Position numbers and translations under genes: made by a program. Of a stretch of DNA of 64,000 bases, positions 1-12,000 are shown in pieces; position 1 is the first letter of the stretch; every line of letters starts with the position of its first letter. The stretch is from Proteles cristata cristata. Taxonomy: Eukaryota; Chordata; Mammalia; Carnivora; Hyaenidae. The stretch spans positions 1,178,001 through 1,242,000 of the forward strand of contig JAESUZ010000753.1 in the NCBI GenBank assembly GCA_017311185.1, read 5' to 3'. The notes under the pieces are model-generated. The model was not told the origin of the DNA, made no database searches, and saw only the letters and a program-made list of their open reading frames with translations.

Positions 1-40
1 ATGGAATTTTGTTTGTGTGTGCTTTAAAGTTTGAGGTCCA

Positions 41-262
41 GGGCACTTCGGTGGCTCAGTCAGTTGAGTGTCCAACTTTGGCTGAGGTCATGATCTCACA
101 GTTCATGGGTTCGAGCCCCATGTCAGGCTCTGTGGTGACAGCTCAGAACCTGGAGACTGCTTCAGATTCTGTGTCTCCCTCTCTCTCTCTCTCTGTTCCC
201 CCTTGCTTTTGTGCTCTCTCTCTGTCTCTCAAAATTAATAAATAAACATTTAAAAAAAAGTC
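41..262 (+). mobile_element. CanSINE (tRNA-Lys SINE)
   Basis: Non-autonomous retroposon with a tRNA-Lys-derived head (GTGGCTCAGTCAGTTGAG), a CT-rich middle and an A-rich AATAAATAAACATTTAAAA tail. The flanks AGTTTGAGGTCC (29-40) and AGTCTGAGGTCC (after the tail) form a TSD with one mismatch. It lies in the AK5 intron upstream of the P-loop exon, in sense orientation. Confidence 0.93.
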
Positions 263-660
263 TGAGGTCCTTACCTAGAAGACGAGTAAATGCTTTATTA
301 AAATAAATGCTTTATGCTACAGGTGAAGAATAATGGGAAATTATTTCGCAATTTGATGATGAAATATTCTTTCAATTTTATTTTTCTTTTTGCTGTTACT
401 AAAATACTGCTGATTATTAATAGGACAAACACATGGAGGCTTGATTGTCCATGAAAGAGGTGTAATACCAAAATGCTCGAGTAAAAGAACACATATATTA
501 ATATTTTGTGCATTGTGAATTTTATGTGAAAATGACTAAAATGTTTCATTAAACTAAGATCTTTGGAGAAGATGTAAATGCTTCAGATCTCCTCCACTTC
601 GAAGAACTCCACATTTTTTTTAAGTTTTTTTTAATGCTCTTGTTCTTTCTTTTCTTTTTA
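263..660. other. Unique intron sequence
   Basis: AT-rich AK5 intron. I see no recognisable repeat, exon or RNA gene here; the reading frames are short and interrupted. Confidence 0.5.
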
Positions 661-663
661 TTT

Positions 664-874
664 TTTTTTAATGTTTATTGATTTTTGAGAGAGAGAGACA
701 GCATGAGCAGAGGAGGGTCAGAGAGAGAGGGAGACAGAGAATCTGAAGATAGACTCCAGACTCTGAGCTAGCTGTCAGCACAGAGCCCAACGTGGGGCTC
801 AAACCCACAAACCGTGAAATCATGACCTGAGCCAAAGTCGGACGCTCAATCGACTGAGCCACCCAGGTGCCCCT
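664..874 (-). mobile_element. CanSINE, antisense
   Basis: Reverse-strand SINE: T-rich tail at 664, GA-rich centre (the complement of the CT-rich region), and the head complement GAGCCACCCAGGTGCCCC at 857-874. CTCCAC occurs before the tail region and directly after the head, consistent with a short TSD. Confidence 0.92.
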
Positions 875-1112
875 CCACAGTTCTTTTTTACTTGGTAAAA
901 TCAACTTGCTTCCCACAAGTGTGATTCTGGTTTTACACTTATACACTATAAAGTTTTATGTATTCCAAGAATGATGCAGAACCAATGAGTGTAAATAACC
1001 TTTAGAGGATTGGGATAGTAGAAGAAAGGAAAAGCCAAACCTGAAGTTGTCTGAGAAAATTGGGGCAATTTTATGAATTTTTTTAATTAAAAAAAGTGTT
1101 CAATTTGGGGTT

Positions 1113-1489
1113 TTTTGGGTTTTTTAAAATATAATTTATTGTCAGATTGGCTTACATACAACACCCAGTGCTCATCCCAACGAGTGTCCTCCTCAGTGCC
1201 CCTCACCCATTTTTCCTTTCCCTGATCCACCCTCAATTTGTTCTCTGTATTTAAGAGTCTCTTGTGGTTTACCTCCCTCCCTGTTTGTAACTATTTACCC
1301 CCCCCTTCCCCCATGGTCTTATGTTAAGTTTCTCAAGATCCACATAAGAATGAAAACATATGGTATCTGTCCTTCTCGGGCTAATTTCACTTAGAATAAT
1401 ACCTTTCAGTTCCATCTACCTTTCTGCAAATTGCATTCTGCATGATTTCATTCTTTCTTACTGTTAAGTAGTATTTCATTGTATATATA
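1113..1489 (-). mobile_element. L1 3' end, antisense, 5'-truncated
   Basis: Complement of a LINE-1 3' terminus. The A-tail complement is followed by the typical 3' UTR complement (TTTATTGTCAGATTGGCTTA, then CACCCAGTGCTCATCCC) and the last codons of ORF2 up to the TAGTATTTCATTGTATATATA region. About 0.38 kb remains and no ORF2 reading frame is open. It is more diverged than the young L1s at 26.8 and 37.7 kb. Confidence 0.85.
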
Positions 1490-3639
1490 AAGAGTTTTGA
1501 GAAATTATAAAATAATTGTACCTGAATCTTACAAATTTTTATTAGTACCAGCCTAAAAAGGGAGTGGAAGAAGTACAGATACTCACATGGTATTACATTC
1601 AAATAAAGAAAATTTCCCATCTGGTGATGCAGATTTTTTGTTTTTAAAGCTAGCCTTCTTGGCACAGATATGAGTCTCTCTTATGTTAACATAATTATTA
1701 AATTTAAGAGTTAGATGGATTCTGATATTTATAAGTATTAGAGATCAATAAATAGAACAAGATTAAGTTCACTCTGGTTTTAGAGAGAAGAAAGTAAAAT
1801 TGATATTAGATAACTTCACTAATCAAACTCATCTAATAAATTAAAGCTATTCTCTGTCAGATATGCTAATCATGTGTTTGTATTGTCTGCTGTTTGCTTC
1901 CGAGTTGACAATTTTTTTATTAGCATATTTGATTTTTTTTAATTCAGTAGGATTTATAATCTCTTAATTTGAAGGTTTATGAGCTAAAGTGTGGAAATAT
2001 AGTTTATGAAAGATAATGTTTGTGCTTCAGGGATCAAATTAGCTTAAATTTGATGGAGTTTTTCATATCATTTTTTACATCAAGTCAATCCATAATTTGC
2101 ACATAGGTGAATAGGTGAAAAGCAGCTATTTAGAACCAAAATTTTGCAAAGTAATGAGTTTACTTTAGTAGTGGTTCATAATGTTAAATCTAATAGGATA
2201 AGATTTAGAGTTTCTTAGGGAATGGTTAAAAATGTAAACAAATTCCTATCCTAAGGTTAATAGAGCAATAAAAAAGTGAAGGCCAGATGTTATTAGGTGC
2301 ATTAGTTGGTATGGGGGGTTAAGAAATGATTCTTATTAGTTGATCTTAGAATTCTGCACTTTAAAATTTTTAAAGAGGAAATAAGCCCTGCCCAAGCAAG
2401 TCTACCCACTCAGAACTCTTCTTATAAAAAACAAGGAAAACACCAGTCTTTCTTACTTACATTATTTGCAAAAAATAATTATTAAGTAATTATGTATTAA
2501 ATGACTTCTACTCTCCCCAAACATGTGATATATTGAATTAATAGGGAGAATATCAACTCACTTTTCTATTGAATTTTTATTTTCAATATTGCTTAATAGT
2601 ATAATTATTTTCAGTGAATATTACCAAAATAGTTCATTACTTATTAAACATTGACCTTTAAAAATATTTTGTGTACAGTCAATAATTTATGCATAAGTAC
2701 TTGAAAATATTTTATTTTGATAATTACAAAGAAGTAACAAATCAAAATCAGACTGGGCTGATTGGTATGTGCTTTATTTAGAAATTTGTTCAGACTTTAG
2801 ATTCCAGTCAGTCTAGGTTGTTTGAAAATACAAATTAAAATAATGTAATGTGATTGGAAATAAAATCTGAGGTGTATATTTTATAATTATTTTAGTACTT
2901 AACCTAAAAAATAAATGATAATTACCAATGATTAGTATTAAGTTTGCAAAATGTTGCTTATTTCATACTAATATATCACAAAATCAAAATTATGAGCTCT
3001 ATGAAATTGTTCTGCTTTAAGGACCTATTTGATTCACGCTGCATATTCATTGCATAAAACTTCTTTGGAATTTAAAGGAGACACAGGAACAGAATTTATA
3101 AAAAAGATTTAAATAAGCAGTGTCAGTATTGATGTGCTTTTGGCCTGAAAAATAATTGTTACATTTCAACAAATTGCACATTAGCTCTCTGTTGGCATGG
3201 AACACATTTCTTTTATTTTGATCATTGTCTCTTGTATCCCTTGGATTTTTTTAAAAATAGTTTATTGTGAAATTGGTTTACACTTAGATTTTTCTTTGAT
3301 TGCAAGGGGGAAAAAGATTAGATTTTGACATACAAGAACAAGAAATGGTTTATTTTGAATGCCTTGTCCAATCTTCTAAATTAGTTATTTTCTACTAATT
3401 GGGGGAAGGAAAAAGTGTCTCTTTCATCTAATAAAATTGGTCATAATTCTATGCTTTCCTTGGCTAAGTCTGTACTTGCTCTGCATTCAGAAGTAGAACT
3501 GAGAATGGCCGAGGTGTAAAGTTGCCCGCCCTGCTACTGGTCATCTAGATTCTGCATCTCAAGGCGGAGGTAGTAGTTGTACAAAACGGAGTTTCTTACT
3601 GTATCAAGAGGTCACAATTTTGCCTGTTTTAAATGGTAG
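1490..3639. other. AK5 intron, repeat-poor
   Basis: About 2.1 kb of AT-rich sequence ahead of the AK5 P-loop exon. The only repeat-like piece is a roughly 35 bp scrap near 3250-3285 resembling the antisense L1 3' end. No upstream AK5 exon is recognisable here. Confidence 0.5.
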
Positions 3640-3809
3640 GTGGTCCAGGAAGTGGAAAGGGTACTCAAAGTTTGAAAATCGCAGAACGTTATGGATTCCA
3701 ATACATTTCAGTGGGAGAATTACTAAGAAAGAAGATCCACAGCACCAGCAGCAATAGGAAATGGAGTCTTATTGCCAAAATAATTACAACTGGAGAATTG
3801 GCCCCCCAG
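3640..3809 (+). CDS. AK5: AK5 internal exon: P-loop of adenylate kinase domain 1
   Basis: Exon of adenylate kinase 5, a cytosolic, brain-enriched enzyme that transfers phosphate between nucleoside triphosphates and AMP/dAMP. The 170 bp exon follows a TAG acceptor (AG at 3638-3639) and ends CAG before the donor GTACTA. It starts at the second base of a Gly codon and ends in phase 0. It encodes the Walker A/P-loop GGPGSGKGTQ, then GFQYISVGELLR with the arginine of the AMP-binding segment, and TTGELAPQ. The sequence matches AK5 domain 1 (SLKIAERYGFQYISVG), not domain 2 or AK1. In-frame codons upstream of the acceptor (ATG at 3633) are intronic, so no start codon lies here. The next exon begins only 104 bp downstream. 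Confidence 0.96.
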
Positions 3810-3913
3810 GTACTACTGTGTAATTTGTTTCTATTCTGCAAAGATTTTTATACCACTTGTGAGTGTAAGTTTAGCTAACTGTGGTTTTTTAATCTTTTTT
3901 TTTTTTATGAAAG
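3810..3913 (+). other. 104 bp AK5 mini-intron
   Basis: Very short intron between two AK5 exons. It has donor GTACTA at 3810, a T-rich tract just before the acceptor (a run of T around 3893-3906) and ATGAAAG ending at 3913. It contains in-frame stops, so retention would truncate the protein within domain 1. Phase 0 on both sides. Confidence 0.93.
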
Positions 3914-4027
3914 GAAACAACAATTACAGAGATAAAACAGAAATTGATGCAAATACCTGATGAAGAGGGCATTGTTATTGATGGATTTCCAAGAGATGTT
4001 GCCCAGGCTCTATCTTTTGAGGACCAA
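3914..4027 (+). CDS. AK5: AK5 internal exon: AMP-binding DGFPR segment
   Basis: 114 bp exon of 38 codons in phase 0/0, from GAA after the acceptor AAAG to CAA before the consensus donor GTAAGAAT. It encodes ETTITEIKQKLMQIPDEEG followed by IVIDGFPRDVAQALSFEDQ. The DGFPR motif is the conserved adenylate kinase segment whose arginine contacts AMP. It joins in frame to the P-loop exon upstream and, across a 37 kb intron, to ICTPDLVVFLA in the exon at 41122, as expected for AK5. No frameshift or stop is present. Confidence 0.96.
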
Positions 4028-4260
4028 GTAAGAATATCTTTTTATATTTTAAATGACCTACTTTTGTATAAAACTTTGAAATTAAAAAAAAAAAAAGATT
4101 TCATGGAAGATGTGCTGTTATTCTGAGTGAATTCTGGTCTTCAGACAGACAAATATATCGGTATGGGTTGGCAGAAGGTCATTTCCTTGGCAGACATGCC
4201 TAAAAATTGGTGATCGTCTCTGCCAAAAAAGAAGAAATAAAAACTAATAATAGAATTCGT

Positions 4261-5587
4261 TATTTTTTATTTACAAATAGTTTATTGTCAAATTAGTTTC
4301 CATATAACACCCAGTGCTCCTCCCCACAAGTGCCCTCCTCCATGCCCATCCCCCCTCCCCCCTACATCCATCAGTTCTCAGTTTTTGTCAGCATTCAAGA
4401 GTCTCTCATGGTTTACTTCTCTCCCTTTCCCCCACCATTCCCCCCCTTCTTCTCCCCCTTGGTTCTCAGTTAAGTTCCTCCTAATCCTCCTATACGTGCA
4501 CACATATGATATTTGTCCTTCTCTGCCTGAGTTATTTCGCTCAGCATCACACCCTCAAGATCCATCCATGTGGCTACACATGGCCAGATTTCATTGTTTC
4601 TCAATGCCATGTAGTATTCCATGGTATAGATAAACCACATCTTCTTGATCCATTCATCTGTTGATGGACACTTAGACTCTTTCCATGTTTTAGCTATTGT
4701 GGAGAGTGCTGCTATGAACATTGGGGTCCATGTGCTCCTATGCATCAGCATTTCTGTATCCCTTGGGTAAATTCCTAGCAGTGCTATTGCTGGGTCATAG
4801 GGGAGTTCTATTGTTAATTTTTTGAGGAACCTCCACACTGTTTTCCAGAGGGACTGTACCAGTTTACATTCCCACCAACAGTGTAAAAGGGTGCCCATTT
4901 CTCCACATCCTCGCCAGCATCTCGTGTTCTCTGATTGGCTCATTTTAGCCACTCTGACTGGTGTGAGGTGGTATCTCTGTCATTTTGATTTGTATTTCCC
5001 TGATGAGTAGGGATGCTGAGCATTGTTTCATATGTTTTTTGGCCATCTGGATGTCCTCTTTGGAGAAGTGTCTGTTCATATCTTCTGCCCATTTCTTTAC
5101 TGGGTTGTTTGTTTTTTGGGTGTGGAGTTTGGTGAGTTCCTTATAGATTCTGGATATCAACCCTTTATCTGATATGTCGTTTGCAACTATCTTTTCCCAT
5201 TCCGTCGGTTGCCTATTATCTTTGTGGGTTGTTTCCTTTGCTGTGCAGAAGCTTTTAGTCTTGATGAGGTCCCATTCATTTATTTTTGCTGTGCAGAAGC
5301 TTTTAGTCTTGATGAGGTCCCATTCGTTTATTTTTGCTCTTGATTCCTTTGCTTTGGGGGATGTGTCAAGTAAGAGATTGCTGCGGTGGAGGGCAAAGAG
5401 GTTGTTTCCTGCTTTCTCCTCTAGGGTTTTGATGGTTTCCTGTCTCACATTCAGGTCCTTTATCCATTTTGAGTTTATTTTTGTGTATGGTGTGAGAAAT
5501 TGATCTAGTTTCATTCTTCTGCACGTAGCTGTCCAGTTCTCCCAACACCATCTGTTAAAGAGGCTGTCTTTTTTCCATTGGATATAT
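4261..5587 (-). mobile_element. Young L1, antisense, 5'-truncated (3' 1.3 kb)
   Basis: Complement of the L1 3' UTR (TAGTTTATTGTCAAATTAG onward) followed by the ORF2 C-terminal half. Two long reverse-strand frames remain: 4470-4952, with [20 protein letters not shown] near its end, and 4945-5514, with [17 protein letters not shown] near its start. They abut in different frames, so one frameshift separates them. The upstream ORF2 domains, ORF1 and 5' UTR are absent. It carries a 48 bp tandem duplication at 5240-5335. It begins only 233 bp after an AK5 splice donor, in antisense. Confidence 0.93.
5240..5335 (-). repeat. 48 bp x2 tandem duplication inside L1 ORF2
   Basis: Two adjacent 48 bp units, differing by about one base (CATTCATTTA versus CATTCGTTTA), each containing GTGCAGAAGCTTTTAGTCTT. 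On the reverse strand they read as a 16-residue repeat, [16 protein letters not shown], twice in frame. The related L1 at 38.4-38.5 kb has a single copy. Confidence 0.95.
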
Positions 5588-8500
5588 TATTAATAAATGC
5601 AAATCTCTTTAAATTTTATTTCAAAATACTTTTTCTAAGATCTTTTAAAATCTTTAATTACTTAAAACAAGCCTGTTGCATACCACCCATTGATATAAAA
5701 CATCACCCTATATTTACATTGTTATCAAATAAGAAGCCCTTTTCACTGGTGTGTGAAATACTAAACCACCTCCCTATTACAAGATAGGGTTCCGTTTTCC
5801 CAGATTTACTAAAATTTCAGTAGACTATGGATACTCAACACCTAATACATATATCTTTACAGAAATAAATCAATTAAAATATTTTGTATATTTAATCTTT
5901 GAAAAGCCAAGGTAACTGATTTTTTGTATAAAAATTTTAATTACAAAAATAACATGTAGTCATAAAAATGTTAAGTCTTGGCATAAAAAGTGAAGGTCTA
6001 TTAATGCCCTACCTCTATTCCACTGCCCTCATCTCCTGAGAAATAGAAATATTGTATAGCTTGTTATATATCCGTCTAGACCATATTCTGTACATTAAAC
6101 ACACACCCATGTGTGCACATATGTGCGTGCTCATAAAGAAATGCATTTAAAATTATTCATTGCTATTTCCAAATGGACCTCCAAAAAGATTTTTCTAAGT
6201 TATAGTCCCATCAATATTGAGTGAGAGTTTATTTCTCCAGACCCTTTCCAACTGGATATAATTCATATTTAAAATTTTTGCCAACCTGATAAATAAGAAA
6301 CAGTAGTCTTTCATCTTTTAAATGTACATTTCTTGAGTTGCTACTAAAGTTAAGTATATTTTAAGATACTTTATTGACGATTTGTATTCCTTGCATGAAT
6401 TGCCTGCCTTCCTTTGCCTATTTTCCTCTGGACTTGTTTATCTTTTCTTAATTTAAATAGGCTTTTAACATATCACAGATATTATATCCGAGGATACAAA
6501 CTCAAATAAGACGTAAATTTATGTATTATATAAAAGAAGTCTGGAGTTAGGCAGTTCAAGGCCAGAAGACAGCTTCATAAAGCCTCTGAATATTCAGGTT
6601 GACTGTTTGGGGACATCTGTTGTGCTGGAGTCTCATTCTCCCCTCTTCAGGCTTCCCTCTCCCCACAGTAGTCCAGAACCTCTGATGTTTTTTCAGTTTA
6701 AGGGCTTGGTCTAATTGCTTTGGCCTTGACAAGAGAAAAACTAGAAAAATCAATGTTGTTGCTGTTGTAACACCTGATGTTGCTGTTGAAAATGGGTGCT
6801 ATGGCAGCCACTCTCCGTGGTTCTTGGCTATTGGTGGAAGCACGCTCTCAAAGCCACTCAACCTATGCACTGAATGGTATGCATTGGGTGGCCACAAGCA
6901 GAAAAAGCTTCTTGATTTTTTCTCTCTATTGCCTTTCAAACATTCTGTAAATTTCTCTCTTCTCCCCTAAATAATAACTCAGGCAGACCTCATAGTTCTC
7001 CTGGTCACTTTAAAATACTAACAGATAGTGTTGCTTTCAGCCCACAATTATATCTCAGTAAAGGTGGAAAAATTTTTTAATAAAAAAAAAATGCAGTACA
7101 ATATAAAGTAAAAATAAAAATTTCAGTTTTTCATTCAGTTTAACGTATGTCTACTTGGACCTGATTCAGCCTTAGAAAGCCAAAGTGATGTCTCAGACTC
7201 CTGAAATTCTTCCCGTTGTGGCTTACAGTGGGGCAGGTAATGGGCAAGGGGTGGGAAATACTCCAACAACTCTCTGGATACTTGATGAATCTCCACCTTC
7301 TCTTATACAGCCTTGGGTGATGGGCCAAGGGTCACAATACTGGTTGGGGACGCCTATTTGGAAGTTCTGTAGGATCGTCTATCTGGATACATCAGCCCCC
7401 ACTGAGCACTTCAGCATGTTCACCAACTCAAAAGCTCCCCAAACTTAATTGCTGAAGAGTTTTTCTAACCCAGTCTTTAATCCCCTTCCTAGAGATCAAG
7501 GAGTGGTGTTGAAAGTTCCCACCTTTTAATATCATGTTTGATCTCTCTGCCAACAAATCCCCATCCTGACACTATTTTGGGCCCTGCACAGAGTTACTGC
7601 ATTAGCTTAGACTCTGGTATGGACAGAAGGTTTTCATTATGAGCAACAAAAGACGCTACGATTACTCAGGAAATTCGGAAGGTTTTAGAAGCTCTGTGCC
7701 AGGAATCAGGGACGAAGACTTAATATATATTTTCATTATACCACAACTCTTCAAAATTTTTATTTAACTAGCTATTTTGTGTGTGTGGATGTGGACAGGT
7801 ATACACAGGTGTACAAAAGTTTCCCCAAAAACTTCCTCACAGGTCCAGGGTGTAGGGAGACATGGATTTTTTATTTCAGCCATATACTAGTAAGGGTCTT
7901 ACCATTGTAAAACGAGCAAACAAACAAACAAAACCTAGCATTTAAGTGACATGTAAAACAATGAAGTGTATTTTTTCTCCTAGGGAGTGGTATCACTCTG
8001 AACAGTTCAGATTGACTAGGCAGCTTTTCTCCTTGAGGTCATTGAGGGACCATAGTTCCTTCCAAGTTGCTATTCTGCCATCTCCTGGAACACTGTCATC
8101 ATCTGTGTGGTCAAAGCAGAGTTGCCACCACATACGGCTTCCAACTGGCATGTGAGGGGAAGAGAACATGAAGGTCTGAAGTCCCAGATCTGGATAGAGG
8201 CATCTGCCATTTCTGCTCACATAGCATTGTTAAGAATTTAGCCATGTTGTAATTGTGAGGCAGGCTGGGGAATATAATCCAGCTGGCTGGCCAGGTGCCG
8301 AGCTACGGTTTTATTACTGTGCAACATCAGAGAACTAACTAGCAGCTTCTACCACAGATCGCCCCTCTGGCCATTCAAATGTTGGCATGCTCTTTTCTTC
8401 CTACACACAGAATTTACTCACTCACTCCCCAAGGAAAACACCAGGGTCCCATCATCTAGATCAAAAGTCAAGAATCTCTAGGTGATGTACAGTTCTCTCC

Positions 8501-9550
8501 ATTGAGTCCAGATTAGACTCTTCGGCCACCTACAGACTAAACATCAAGTTGTCTTCCCTTCCTGCCACCAACAAATAGTGGAGGGATAAGACCAGAAGTG
8601 AAATAAAGGCTTCTATTCAGAAAGTGGAATTTTGGCAGTGTATATGGTAGTGACTGAGTCAGCAAATAATGAATCCTTTCCTGGGTTGGCCCATTTTCAA
8701 CTCCTGGTTCTCCATTCTCTTCTGAAGCCACTGGATGTCTGAAACTTTCTCCTTGTCTGTTAACCTGCATGGCTACATCACAGCAATGTGTTGGAGACTA
8801 TGCCCTTCTTGGGAGCTATTCTTAATTTGAAAACAAACAAATAAACAAAAGCTTTTTCTGACTTGGCTTATGGTTGCTTTGGTAAAACCATTTCCTCAAA
8901 AGTTTGGTAAGCATATGCTCTTTTTGTTTCCAGTTAGTTCCATGTGCTGGTAACTACACCCAAAGTTCTTTTCTAGGTATAGATATTAAGCTTCTTTGTT
9001 TCTTTGTTTTCTCATTTTGATGGTGGTTACTTTGAGGCCATATAAAACAATGGCAGCATCCTTATTCTACGTTTTGCCTTAGGGCTGTGTCTCTTTTTTT
9101 GGATAGCTGGGGAGGGTGGTAATGGTTGTCCTTTGAGCGACAATAGCTTTGTCTTCTGCTCTTTGTAGGTATAGAAGCAGTTGATTTTTTTCAACCTCAT
9201 CAGGTCTAAGTTACAAGCTAGGCTTGTGATTTTCATGTGGGGAATGTTTTGGTGGCCTGTGGCTGCCTTGTTGAGGGCCTATGCAGAATTTCCTTGATGA
9301 TAATGCTAGTTGGTTTTCTTCCAAGTGTAATAAAGATATGTATGTATTTTATGCTTCTGTGACCCAAATGTCCCAAAGGTCCATTGACTTTCCGTTGTAT
9401 TTATTGATACCATTTGGTGTTCAGCTTGCCTGGTTTTTCCATTGCTCCTATAATTTTGATTCTGTTTTTGGTGCAAGCAAAGTATATTGTCTCTAGAAAC
9501 TTATATTTGAATATACGTATTTTATAATTTATTTTTATTATGTTATCACT
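5588..9550. other. AK5 intron without recognised repeats
   Basis: About 4 kb of ordinary AT-rich intron. Only a few short A-rich tracts, such as AAACAAACAAACAAAA near 7917, stand out. The reading frames here (up to 87 codons) show no codon structure or family motif that I recognise. Ancient repeats too diverged to see by eye may be present. Confidence 0.45.
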
Positions 9551-9554
9551 TTAC

Positions 9555-9705
9555 TTCCCAACATTAGCTGTTGTTATTCCACTTTACAGATAAGGAAATA
9601 GAAGCTCTGAGAAGTTAAGTAACTTGCCTGAGGCCACCAGCGGGTAGACAGCTAGGATTTCTAAGGAGGTGTTACAGGTATTCTAGACCACTAGCTTTCT
9701 GTAAC
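9555..9705 (-). repeat. MIR, antisense
   Basis: Complement of the MIR core: CACTTTACAGATAAGGAAA, then GAAGTTAAGTAACTTGCC and GGCCACCAGCGGGTAG. This is the usual tRNA-derived ancient mammalian SINE signature. Confidence 0.85.
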
Positions 9706-10033
9706 CTTGAGGTCATAAATTTGGGCTGATTGTGTGGGCTTCTGACAATTTTTTAAATGTGTGCTAAATTCTAAAATTAGGAGATTTCACATTTAAAAAC
9801 ACATTTCTGCCTTGTCTTGCAACTTTAGTGATTTAGCAGTTCCCAGTTCATGTCCACCACCTGGGTAGTGCTGCTGTAGTGTGGGTGATATCTAGTGCGT
9901 GGCTGTCCCCCACTCCCACTCCAGCTGGTTTCTCACTGCTGTTATCACCAGTCTGGGCCTATCAAGGCACTAGAGTCCATATCCTGCAGTGCCACTTGTC
10001 TTAGTATTGTCTGATTTTAATTATTGTTTGATC

Positions 10034-10060
10034 ACACACACACACACACACACACACAAC
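10034..10060. repeat. (CA)n microsatellite
   Basis: About 13 uninterrupted CA units in intronic sequence. Confidence 0.97.
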
Positions 10061-10610
10061 CTCACAAAGGTATGTAGACCCTGTGTAGGTGACATGACTA
10101 TCTGACATAGCGTGGGCCACACTCTCGTCTAAATATTAAATATTTGTGAAATGTAATTTCTTTTACTGGCCAATTTAAAAAAATAATTTAAACAGATGAT
10201 CTCTGCACTCCAGTTCATCATCTCCAGCCATCCTCCCAGAGTGTTCACAGCCCACGAAAGGAGACATGGACGAGGGGATTAAATATGTCTGATTTGTAAC
10301 ATTCAGAGATCATTTGGGGAGTAACTTAAATAATCACTTAACACCAATTCAGACTTGTTTAAATCAGCAATTTACCATGGCTGTTTTCCTGAGGTGTGTT
10401 ATTTGTGGTTTTGAGATATGATGATTGGAGTTGAAGTACTGATACTTAGTCATAGTGGGGACTAAGCATTTTTACTTGGGTTGTCATGGAATGGTCAAGT
10501 GGGGGAAGGTAATGGAGAGAGGACTTTAAAGCCCACCCACCCCCACTCACTCTCACCCCTGACCCAAGATGCCTTGGCTTTCACCAGAGTTTGGGAGTAT
10601 TTATTTTAAA

Positions 10611-10776
10611 AACTTTGTTTTTATGTTTATTTTTGAGAGACAGAGCACAAGCTGAGGAGGGACAAAAAGAGAGGGAGACACAGAATCTGAAGCAGCTCCA
10701 GGCCCCACACAGACTCACTTACCGAGAAGACCTGAGCCCAAATAGGAAGCTTACTGACACCCACCCAGGTGCCCCA
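10611..10776 (-). mobile_element. CanSINE, antisense, degenerate
   Basis: Reverse-strand SINE with a GA-rich centre and head complement CCACCCAGGTGCCCC. The part of the head carrying the A/B-box complement is internally deleted. It is flanked by GGAGTATTTATTTT on both sides (from 10593 and from 10777), a clear TSD. Confidence 0.88.
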
Positions 10777-11165
10777 GGAGTATTTATTTTTAAAAAAGTG
10801 AGGGACTCAAGATTATCCCTACAATCAGCCACTCTTGCTTATTTGCATTCCCTCAGGCTTCTTGAGTGAGAGACAAAGGACTGGGGAACTGTGCTTCTGA
10901 GGGTTGGGTGCTTGAGTGCCCACAGACCTTTAAGAGTTACACACATCATGCATTGTGGGATCAAAGAGGGTGAGGCCTGCTGGAGCAGGTGTATACAACT
11001 ATTTGAAATGTTTTTCCTTTTCTAGCTGTGATTTCCTCTAGGATCTATCATTTAGCCTCTCAACTTTGCCATCTAAAAGGAGTCTAAACATAGAGTTAAG
11101 TTCTGAATTTGAATGACTGAGATTGGATGTATCAAACATCCTCAGCCAGATAAATAGAAGGCTTT

Positions 11166-11196
11166 AAAAACAACAACAACAACAACAACAACAACT
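11166..11196. repeat. (AAC)n microsatellite
   Basis: About nine AAC units. No adjoining SINE body is recognisable, so this is a simple repeat rather than a visible SINE tail. Confidence 0.95.
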
Positions 11197-11639
11197 TAGA
11201 GATGAAAGAAAAGCAATCCTCAAAGGGCTGTCATCCGACTTGCATAGTGAATTGGTTTGACAGACATAATTTGATTTGCTGTTCCTAAGGGGGACAAATT
11301 TGATTTGCTCCTAAGGGGGAGTAATTTAATTTTAATTACACAATTTTTTTCTAAGCATTAGTACTTTTGTGCAAAATACTAAAGGAAATGTGGTTGTTTT
11401 CCCCTAGAACAGTTGACTCAAAAGCTTGCTTCTAATTATTTAATAATTAGGTTTTAAAATGGAGAATATATTACTAGATAATTATTCATTTATTTTTATT
11501 GCAATGAGCTATGACTACAAGACCATTCAAGGTAAAAAGGCTGCTGAGGCTTTTATAACTGCCCTATATAAAGTGAAAAGACAATTTCTAAATTTCATAA
11601 AAAGATAAAAACAGAGTCATCTTTGACTTTGCTCTGTAA

Positions 11640-12000
11640 ACTAGATACTGTTGCTACATAATAAATCATGCAAATTTTATTTATTGGCTTAAAACAACAA
11701 TAGTTATAATTTCATATGCTTTCTGTGAATCAGGAAATCAAGAACTGCTCAGATAGCTGGTTTTGACTCAAGACCTCTCTTGACATTGTATTTAAATAGT
11801 GGTCAGAGTTAGGCTTCTTTACTCTCTTGTCTGATGCTTAGTTTGGGAAGTTCTAGAAGAGCTGGAGCTGGAGCAGCTGGAGTGCATCAGGCATCTCCTC
11901 TTACCTCACCACGTGGAGGCCTCAGAGTGGCTGGACTTCACAGCAGCTCCGAGCTCCAAAAGCATGGAACCCAAGAAAGCCAGAAGGAAGCCCGATTGCC
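11640..12000 (-). repeat. Possible LTR-type relic, antisense
   Basis: Contains TTATTGGCTTAAAACAACAA and, further on, CCACGTGGAGGCCTCAGAGTGGC, wording typical of the complement of old mammalian MaLR/ERVL-type LTRs. Too diverged to assign a family by eye. An open frame (11834-12160, 108 codons) overlaps it and is probably fortuitous. Confidence 0.35.

Noticed and set aside
41..115. tRNA-like sequences at SINE heads
   Set aside because: They carry A/B-box-like words because CanSINEs derive from tRNA-Lys, but they are SINE heads and not functional tRNA genes.
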